Shown: positions 1 through 4,441 of the stretch, piece after piece
Layout of the letters: each line of letters begins with the position of its first letter
How positions within the stretch are numbered: position 1 is the stretch's first letter
Source: an uncultured Bacteroidales bacterium
GTDB lineage: Bacteria > Bacteroidota > Bacteroidia > Bacteroidales > F082
Reading direction: 5' to 3'
DNA length: 5,625 bases
Assembly (NCBI GenBank): GCA_937896505.1
Contig: CALBNP010000193.1
Span: forward strand, 1-5,625
Made by a program: the position numbers and the translations under genes
Notes under the pieces: generated by a model
Told to the model about the DNA's origin: nothing
Seen by the model: the letters and a program-made list of their open reading frames with translations, nothing else
Databases searched by the model: none

Positions 1-137
1 ACAAAATGTGCGCCCGCCTTTTGCATCAAGTCGGTCAGGACCATCGAATCCACTCCCCCACTCACGGCCAGCACCAGTTTTTCGTCCGGCTCAAACAGGT
101 GATACACCTTATTATATTGTTGCAATTCGGAAAGCAT
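1..137 (-). CDS. tilS: tRNA(Ile)-lysidine synthase, N-terminal fragment (cut by window edge)
   Basis: Only the first 45 codons are in the window and the gene continues past the left edge. TilS is a cytoplasmic enzyme of the PP-loop ATPase family. It joins lysine to C34 of the CAU-anticodon tRNA-Ile so that AUA is read as isoleucine, and it is normally essential. The visible part has the expected N-terminal layout: a short amphipathic lead (MLSELQQYNKVYHLF), then the PP-loop SGGVDSMVL at about residues 26-34, which binds the pyrophosphate of ATP. The ATG at 137-135 gives a lead of the usual family length. It shares its A with the TGA stop of the fic gene, and no Shine-Dalgarno sequence precedes it, so translation is probably coupled to fic. 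Other PP-loop enzymes share the SGGxDS motif, but this position and the flanking residues fit TilS best. Confidence 0.85.
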   Translation of the reverse strand, partial: MLSELQQYNKVYHLFEPDEKLVLAVSGGVDSMVLTDLMQKAGAHF

Positions 138-139
138 CA
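135..139 (-). other. fic-tilS stop/start overlap (TGATG)
   Basis: On the minus strand the fic stop TGA (139-137) and the tilS ATG (137-135) share one A. No promoter-like or ribosome-binding sequence is obvious in the last codons of fic. The arrangement suggests termination-reinitiation coupling, which would make tilS expression depend on translation of fic. Confidence 0.8.
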
Positions 140-1024
140 GTATTTGATTTTAAAATAGTCAAGCACCATTTTGTATTCATCTTGCGCTGTCAAGCATGTA
201 TCTCGCAAAAAGCCAACGACTTGCGGCCATTCGTTCAAGCCTCGGTAATAATAGAATTTCAAAGCATCAGTAATGATAAACGGCACAATTCCATTTGCCA
301 GACATTCCTTGAACATAATCAGCCTGCCAACACGACCATTCCCATCTTGAAACGGATGTATGTCTTCAAAACGTTTATGGAAATCGAGAATATCATCAAA
401 ACACTTGATTTTCTTTGCATTATACTCCAAAAGCAAAGCCTTCATCCGTGCATGGACTTCTTCGGGCTGACAAGTTGCGTGGCCACCGACCTCATTCGGC
501 AGCTTTTTATAATCGCCAACGCAAAACCATGTTTTACGGCTATCGTTGGTACCCGATTTCAAAATACCATGCAATTCCTTGATAAATTTCTCGGTCAGTT
601 TTTCTTCTGCATGGTCAACAATCAAATCGAAACAGCGGAAATGATTGACCGTTTCGATCACATCATCGACAGAAACCGCTTCGTCGGAAACGCCTAAAGT
701 ATTGGTTTCAAATATATAACGTGTCTGTTCATGCGAAAGGCAACTGCCTTCGATATGATTTGAGTTGAAAGCCAAATCAATCTGCGAGCGATGATAAATG
801 CCGCCTTTACGGTTGGCCGTTTTCTCGTCACGCAGCACAGACAGCAAAACATTTTGTTTACTGTGCTTGCTTTTCCGCATCGGAAGTTCGGCATCAGCCG
901 GAATGTTCCACGTTTTACCTGTCAGAAAAGCACCTTCAATTTTACCTAAAGCGCAATAATTCCGGACCGTACGCTCCGAAATTCCGTGTTGGCTTGCAAA
1001 TTCGCTGACAGAAAGAAAATCCAT
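137..1024 (-). CDS. HTH-Fic family protein (self-inhibited AMP transferase, predicted)
   Basis: Fic-domain enzymes usually move AMP from ATP onto a hydroxyl side chain of a target protein. I number residues from the upstream in-frame TTG at 1033; the ATG at 1024 (residue 4) is preferred because it starts the conserved HTH and lies directly after an operator-like half-site, giving 295 aa. Residues 4-50 form a MerR/excisionase-like winged HTH (SVSEFASQHGISERTVRNY). Residues 91-96 (SNHIEG) match the class II inhibitory motif (S/T)xxxE(G/N), in which Glu95 would block productive ATP binding. Residues about 145-160 and 166-186 look like the Fic core helix and the target-binding flap. Residues 226-237 carry the complete catalytic motif HPFQDGNGRVGR, with H226, D230, N232, R234 and R237 intact. 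The protein should therefore be an active but self-restrained AMPylase. Its target cannot be told from the sequence. It is followed by tilS with a one-base overlap, and the promoter palindrome suggests autoregulation by the HTH. Confidence 0.92.
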   Translation of the reverse strand: MDFLSVSEFASQHGISERTVRNYCALGKIEGAFLTGKTWNIPADAELPMRKSKHSKQNVLLSVLRDEKTANRKGGIYHRSQIDLAFNSNHIEGSCLSHEQTRYIFETNTLGVSDEAVSVDDVIETVNHFRCFDLIVDHAEEKLTEKFIKELHGILKSGTNDSRKTWFCVGDYKKLPNEVGGHATCQPEEVHARMKALLLEYNAKKIKCFDDILDFHKRFEDIHPFQDGNGRVGRLIMFKECLANGIVPFIITDALKFYYYRGLNEWPQVVGFLRDTCLTAQDEYKMVLDYFKIKY

Positions 1025-1034
1025 TATCGGCAAG
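1025..1034 (-). promoter_or_regulatory. Putative fic operator half-site at the start codon
   Basis: On the minus strand CTTGCCGATA lies immediately before the fic ATG. It is an exact inverted copy of the half-site at 1069-1078. Protein bound here would cover the ribosome-binding region of the gene and the start of its transcript. The base match is seen directly; the operator role is inferred from its location upstream of an HTH-containing gene. Confidence 0.5.
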
Positions 1035-1053
1035 GTTTTTCAAAATTTCACTG

Positions 1054-1061
1054 CAAAAGTA
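1054..1061 (-). promoter_or_regulatory. fic promoter, Bacteroidota -7 element
   Basis: The minus strand reads TACTTTTG, a full match to the Bacteroidota -7 consensus TAnnTTTG. A TTG that could serve as the -33 core lies 21 nt upstream (1085-1083). The predicted transcript would start near 1047 and have a leader of only about 20-25 nt before the ATG at 1024. The palindrome at 1065-1090 fills the space between the two promoter elements. Confidence 0.6.
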
Positions 1062-1064
1062 ATC

Positions 1065-1090
1065 ATTTCTTGCCGATAGCGGCAAGAAAT
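1065..1090. promoter_or_regulatory. Perfect 11-bp palindrome in the fic promoter (putative operator)
   Basis: The plus strand has ATTTCTTGCCG (1065-1075), a 4-nt centre (ATAG) and the exact reverse complement CGGCAAGAAAT (1080-1090). It contains one perfect copy (1069-1078) and one 9/10 copy (1077-1086) of a TATCGGCAAG-type half-site, and a third perfect copy sits at 1025-1034. It lies between the -33-like and -7 elements of the fic promoter, which is a classic repressor position. The best candidate ligand is the HTH domain of the Fic protein itself. As a terminator it would be poor, because no T-run follows on the minus strand. Confidence 0.6.
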
Positions 1091-1162
1091 CACTTCTTTT
1101 TCTTCACCGAAAAGCCGAAGCCACCGATTTTTTCGCCCAAGCCGTAGTATTTTCCGTGAGAA
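1082..1162 (-). repeat. 81-bp direct repeat, copy 1 (orphan flavin reductase 3' end)
   Basis: This stretch aligns without gaps to 2685-2765 at a constant offset of 1603 bp, with mismatches only at 1091, 1093, 1114 and 1159 (about 95% identity). Both copies have the same orientation and they flank the secreted thioredoxin-like gene. The left 9 bp (GCAAGAAAT) are also part of the right arm of the fic promoter palindrome. Confidence 0.93.
1090..1161 (-). pseudogene. Remnant: last 23 codons and stop of a flavin reductase-like gene
   Basis: Read on the minus strand, this piece encodes the same 23 C-terminal residues as the intact flavin reductase (residues 166-188, starting SHGKYYGLGEK and ending SVKKKK), followed by TGA instead of TAA. 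The three other differences are synonymous (TCT/TCG for Ser, GGC/GGT for Gly, AAG/AAA for Lys). Similarity stops upstream of the Ser codon, 17 bp from the end of the thioredoxin-like gene. No domain and no convincing start remain, so it is a gene fragment. Because every difference is silent, it probably diverged while still part of a working gene. Confidence 0.85.
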
Positions 1163-1178
1163 ACCTTTTCAGCATTTT

Positions 1179-2630
1179 TCAATGGCTTACAACAAATCGT
1201 CCTAACTTCCGGCCATCAACCTGAATAAAATACAAGCCCTCGGAATAGCTGCTCGTTTCAATCATTACTTGCTGGTTTTCAGCAACAAAAGAATCCATCA
1301 TTTGTCCTAAAGAATTATAAATTCGAATCACACTTGATTTCTCCACCTTAAGATTCACGAAATCATCAGCCGGATTAGGAAACGGATTTACATTTTGCTC
1401 TTTTTCCTCATACACACCATCATAGCAATAATGTTCTTCGATGCCAATAGCTTCATACACATCAACGACAGACTGCAAATCCAAAAAACTAAAACTATAT
1501 TCGTATGGATAAGACCCATGAGCAAAAGATACGGAATGGTCTGGAGCTATCAGGAAACAATCAGGGGCACCTTGAACATGATACTGATTGCAAATTTCCG
1601 AAGCTCCTCCTGACCTGTTAATAACAGGAAATCTTACGTCAAATTCATCGCACCACGTCAAACAGACTCCATTGTAGTCGGTACAATCCACCCCAATATA
1701 ATACACATCCTCGCTGTTACATCCATAAAGATAGTAGCTTTCGACAACATTAGGCTCCTGCAGACGACAACCAGGGCACGTATAAAAGAAAAAATCCAAC
1801 AAGACATATTGTCCTCGATCAAGAATATCAAACAAATGGATTTCATTCCCGAGGCAATCCGTTCCAACAAAATCTAATGCAGTGGGAGGAACGCTTACAA
1901 TATCAGAAGCACATTCCGAACCATCCTCGCAACACGAGACCACGAAATAACAGCCACCTTCATGTGGATTATAATAAGCTATGCACATTGTATCTGACAC
2001 ATCCCGTAAAAACAAATCCACCTGATTATTAAGCCTTTTGTAAACATGATAATACCGCGCACCCGCAACGCCATTCCACGACAATTTCAATTCGGTGGGA
2101 GTCAAATCAGCCGTCAGATTGGTTGGAGCCTTACACTCGCCAAAATTGCAGTCAGCAGGCAGAATGCCAAAATCATCGAACACTGAATACATATTAGTAT
2201 AAGTAACTGATTCCCTACAAATTTCATGATTTGAAAAAATCAAAAGATATTTGGGTATTTCCATACAATCCCTATACAAATCATAAAACTGTTGGGCACC
2301 ACCTTCACCAGTAACCACAGGTGATTCCAAGCCTTGATCGTTAAGCCACTGAAGAGCAGTTTCATCATCGGCCAAAAACCATAACGTCATCACAAACAAA
2401 TCTCGGCCATTGCAGCCATAACGATGATAAACTTCCTTGAGACGAGTGGCATCAACACCGTCAGACCGAAACTCTATCAACACATTTTGACCCCCATCGA
2501 GTATATCATAAAGAGTAAATTCAACTCCGCGACAATCGGTGAAAGCAAAATCGTCAACCTCTGGTGGACACTCGGATTTCAAGGTTAGACCAAGCGCGAG
2601 AAATGCAAAAACAAACAATATTTTCTTCAT
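1179..2630 (-). CDS. Secreted protein with two thioredoxin-like domains, Fn3-like domain and type IX sorting tail
   Basis: The 483-aa protein starts with a Sec-type signal (MKKILFVFAFLALGLTL, residues 1-17; no lipobox). Residues about 25-155 and 251-395 are two related thioredoxin/TlpA-like domains. They share TDC, (Y/F)DILDxGQxVL, YGCN and a GGA segment, so they arose by internal duplication. Domain 2 keeps a redox motif CPGC (285-288) and a cis-Pro-like GAPDC (P356). In domain 1 the aligned positions are VDAT (59-62), so it should not be redox active, although a proline (P126) remains at the cis-Pro position. Residues about 167-248 look like an Fn3 domain (APTNLTA...ELKLSWNGV...YHVYKR). Residues about 414-483 are a type IX secretion C-terminal sorting domain (NPFPNPADDFVNL, IRIYNSLGQ, EGLYFIQV). 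With 22 cysteines it is probably disulfide-rich, outside the cell or at its surface. Its substrate is unknown. It lies between copies of an 81-bp repeat and has its own promoter. Confidence 0.87.
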   Translation of the reverse strand: MKKILFVFAFLALGLTLKSECPPEVDDFAFTDCRGVEFTLYDILDGGQNVLIEFRSDGVDATRLKEVYHRYGCNGRDLFVMTLWFLADDETALQWLNDQGLESPVVTGEGGAQQFYDLYRDCMEIPKYLLIFSNHEICRESVTYTNMYSVFDDFGILPADCNFGECKAPTNLTADLTPTELKLSWNGVAGARYYHVYKRLNNQVDLFLRDVSDTMCIAYYNPHEGGCYFVVSCCEDGSECASDIVSVPPTALDFVGTDCLGNEIHLFDILDRGQYVLLDFFFYTCPGCRLQEPNVVESYYLYGCNSEDVYYIGVDCTDYNGVCLTWCDEFDVRFPVINRSGGASEICNQYHVQGAPDCFLIAPDHSVSFAHGSYPYEYSFSFLDLQSVVDVYEAIGIEEHYCYDGVYEEKEQNVNPFPNPADDFVNLKVEKSSVIRIYNSLGQMMDSFVAENQQVMIETSSYSEGLYFIQVDGRKLGRFVVSH

Positions 2631-2659
2631 AGCAAATTTGTATAATGTTAATAATCACG

Positions 2660-2667
2660 CAAAAATA
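2660..2667 (-). promoter_or_regulatory. Promoter of the secreted thioredoxin-like gene (-7 element)
   Basis: The minus strand reads TATTTTTG, matching TAnnTTTG. A TTG at 2688-2686 is 18 nt upstream and could be the -33 core. The -7 element lies about 30 nt before the ATG at 2630. The surrounding DNA is very AT-rich and there is no Shine-Dalgarno sequence, which is usual for Bacteroidota. Confidence 0.55.
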
Positions 2668-2684
2668 CTATTTTTTCAAATCAA

Positions 2685-2765
2685 GCAAGAAATTATTTCT
2701 TTTTCTTCACCGAAAAACCGAAGCCACCGATTTTTTCGCCCAAGCCGTAGTATTTTCCGTGCGAA
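2685..2765 (-). repeat. 81-bp direct repeat, copy 2 (3' end of the intact flavin reductase gene)
   Basis: This is the partner of 1082-1162, 1603 bp away in the same orientation. It covers the last 23 codons and stop of the intact gene plus 8 bp beyond the stop. Identity falls to background on both sides. Confidence 0.93.
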
Positions 2766-3259
2766 TATGCCAAAGGCCGCGCATGATTCAGTTGGAACGC
2801 GCCTGTGCCTTTGTCAATCAGTTTTTCATCGGCATTAATGGCCACGACTTCGGCAATAAACATGTCGTGTGAACCGAGTTCCTTGATTTCGACCACCCGA
2901 CATTCGATGTTCAAAGGCGACTCCTGAATCAAAGGAGCCTTCACGATTTGCGCCTTTTCGGTGTGCAGGTGCATCTCCTTGAACTTGTTGTAATCTCTGC
3001 CCGAGCGCACGCCGCACCAGTCGGTGGCCGCAGCCAAATCTTCCGTCGTCAGGTTAATGACGAACTCCATGTTCTTCTTAATCAAGGCGTAAGAATGTCG
3101 TTCCTTGCGGATGGAGACATAGCACATCGGCGGGTCGCTGCAAATGGTGCCCGTCCACGCCACGGTCAGTATGTTGTAGTTTTCCTCGCAATCGCCGCAG
3201 GTTACCATCACGGCTGGCAGAGGATATACCAGTGTTCCAGGTTTAAAAGGGATTTTCAT
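2693..3259 (-). CDS. Flavin reductase-like domain protein (FMN-binding, flavoredoxin type)
   Basis: This 188-aa protein fits the size and layout of the flavin reductase-like/flavoredoxin family (split-barrel FMN-binding fold). Such cytoplasmic proteins bind FMN and pass electrons from NAD(P)H or a partner protein to flavin or another acceptor. Recognisable family segments are the N-terminal strand PLPAVMVTCG (14-23), NILTVAWTGTICSDPPMCYVSI (29-50) in the FMN-binding region, FVINLTTEDL (66-75), DWCGVRSGRDYNKF (80-93) and SPLNIECRVVEI (114-125). The C-terminus (167-188) ends in a lysine run. The ATG at 3259 directly precedes the conserved N-terminus and is 23 nt downstream of a -7 element. The gene follows the kor terminator, so it is likely a separate unit. 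Its last 23 codons are repeated at 1090-1161, so the present 3' end may be a recombination product. The physiological acceptor is unknown. Confidence 0.9.
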   Translation of the reverse strand: MKIPFKPGTLVYPLPAVMVTCGDCEENYNILTVAWTGTICSDPPMCYVSIRKERHSYALIKKNMEFVINLTTEDLAAATDWCGVRSGRDYNKFKEMHLHTEKAQIVKAPLIQESPLNIECRVVEIKELGSHDMFIAEVVAINADEKLIDKGTGAFQLNHARPLAYSHGKYYGLGEKIGGFGFSVKKKK

Positions 3260-3281
3260 TGTTGTTTAAATTGTTATGTTG

Positions 3282-3289
3282 CAAAATTA
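3282..3289 (-). promoter_or_regulatory. Promoter of the flavin reductase-like gene (-7 element)
   Basis: The minus strand reads TAATTTTG, matching TAnnTTTG, and ends 22 nt before the ATG codon. I see no convincing -33 element at the usual distance; the nearest TTG is only 15 nt upstream. Its place just after the kor terminator supports separate transcription. Confidence 0.5.
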
Positions 3290-3358
3290 AACAAATAATC
3301 AGTACAAAACGTAAAAATGTCATCTATCCCGAAATACAATTTGCGCCAAAAGCACAAA

Positions 3359-3388
3359 AAAAATCCCGCTCAAAAGAACGGGATTTTT
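3359..3388 (-). terminator. Intrinsic terminator of the kor operon
   Basis: On the minus strand a 10-bp perfect stem (AAAAATCCCG pairing with CGGGATTTTT) encloses a 10-nt loop. The descending arm runs on into an uninterrupted T-run of about 8, as a rho-independent terminator needs. It starts 24 nt after the stop codon of the beta subunit. The A-run at the other side could give weak termination on the plus strand too, but no plus-strand gene enters it. Confidence 0.9.
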
Positions 3389-3411
3389 CATTATGAAACG
3401 CTTGAATGTTC

Positions 3412-4434
3412 TTATTCGATAGTCCATGTTGAACCGCTGTTCAGCAGGTCGTCCATGTTCTTCACCTTCGAGTTGGCCTTTTCGTTGACGATGATTTCAT
3501 CGAGGCTGTCGTTGAAGGTAGGAGCAACCACATCACGGATAACGCCAATGGCAACTGGGTACTCAGGTGGCATCATGTGAGCCAGCATCATGTGAATACC
3601 AGTGTCTTGTGTGGTCTTGTCGTGAACGAGAATATCCTTTTCGGTAATGTCGTTTTCGCCAATGGTAACGACTTCGAGACGGTTGTTTCTCAAAACGATA
3701 CCCTTGTTGCGGTCTTTACCGAAAATCAGCGGCTGGCCGTGAACGCACTTCACCTGCATATCATCGCGGACATCCTTACCAGTGATGTTTTCGTGAACAC
3801 CGTTCGAGAAAATCATGCAGTTCTGGAGGATTTCGGTCACTGACATGCCTTTGTGCTTATAGGCTTCCATGAAGATTTCGCTCATTTCCTTTGGATTCAC
3901 ATCGACGGCGCGGGCGAAGAAAGTAGCCTTTGCACCGATGGCGAGTTCGCCAGGATTGAATGGATCTTCGTAAGTGCCTTGCGGGCTGGTCTTGGTCTTC
4001 GTGCCACGGAATGTGCAAGGTGAGAACTGACCCTTGGTCATGCCATAGATACGGTTGTTGAAGAGCAGCAAGTTGATGTCGATGTTACGACGGCAAGCGT
4101 GAATGAAGTGGTTACCACCGATTGCGGTGCAGTCACCGTCACCGGTAATCATCCAAACGGAGAGGTTCGGATTGGCCAACTTGACGCCTGTTGCAGCGGC
4201 AGCAGCGCGGCCGTGAACACTATGGAAACCGTAAGTGTTCATGTAATATGGGAAACGTGAAGAGCAGCCGATACCTGAAACGACTACGATGTCTTCCTTC
4301 TTAACGCCCAATTGTGGGAAAATGTCCTGAACGGCTTTCAAGATAGCATGGTCGCCGCAGCCTGGGCACCATTTAACGACTTGGTCGCTGGCAAAATCTG
4401 CCTTGGTAAGAACTTGATTATCTATATTTTCCAT
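3412..4434 (-). CDS. korB: 2-oxoacid:ferredoxin oxidoreductase, beta subunit (2-oxoglutarate type likely)
   Basis: This is the thiamine-diphosphate and iron-sulfur subunit of a 2-oxoacid:ferredoxin oxidoreductase. The enzyme decarboxylates a 2-oxoacid to its acyl-CoA and reduces ferredoxin, or runs in reverse to fix CO2. At 340 aa it has the normal length. Cys23 and Cys26 (WCPGCG), Cys57 (GIGCSSR) and Cys206 (LQNC) match the spacing of the four [4Fe-4S] ligands of this family. The segment HGRAAAAATGVKLANP (74-89) and the diphosphate/Mg motif GDGD (98-101) through FNNRIYGMT (125-133) form the ThDP site. It begins 7 bp after the alpha-subunit stop, so the two genes are co-transcribed and probably coupled. 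It ends shortly before a strong terminator. Two-subunit enzymes of this form in Bacteroidota are usually annotated as 2-oxoglutarate oxidoreductases. Pyruvate or a branched 2-oxoacid cannot be excluded from sequence alone. Confidence 0.93.
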   Translation of the reverse strand: MENIDNQVLTKADFASDQVVKWCPGCGDHAILKAVQDIFPQLGVKKEDIVVVSGIGCSSRFPYYMNTYGFHSVHGRAAAAATGVKLANPNLSVWMITGDGDCTAIGGNHFIHACRRNIDINLLLFNNRIYGMTKGQFSPCTFRGTKTKTSPQGTYEDPFNPGELAIGAKATFFARAVDVNPKEMSEIFMEAYKHKGMSVTEILQNCMIFSNGVHENITGKDVRDDMQVKCVHGQPLIFGKDRNKGIVLRNNRLEVVTIGENDITEKDILVHDKTTQDTGIHMMLAHMMPPEYPVAIGVIRDVVAPTFNDSLDEIIVNEKANSKVKNMDDLLNSGSTWTIE

Positions 4435-4441
4435 AGTCGTA

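Noticed and set aside
8..697. A 229-codon open frame on the plus strand
   Set aside because: It runs antisense over fic and the start of tilS, has no recognisable domain, and crosses the boundary of two well-supported genes. It is a shadow of real coding sequence.
1031..1033. TTG at 1033 as the fic start
   Set aside because: It adds only three residues and lies within the operator-like half-site. The ATG at 1024 begins the conserved HTH and is a stronger start.
1065..1090. The palindrome as a rho-independent terminator for the secreted protein gene
   Set aside because: On the minus strand no T-run follows the second arm, and the sequence lies inside the fic promoter. An operator explains it better.
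1082..2765. A transposon or insertion sequence bounded by the 81-bp repeats
   Set aside because: The repeats are direct and consist of coding sequence from the neighbouring gene. No transposase, integrase or terminal inverted repeat is present between them.
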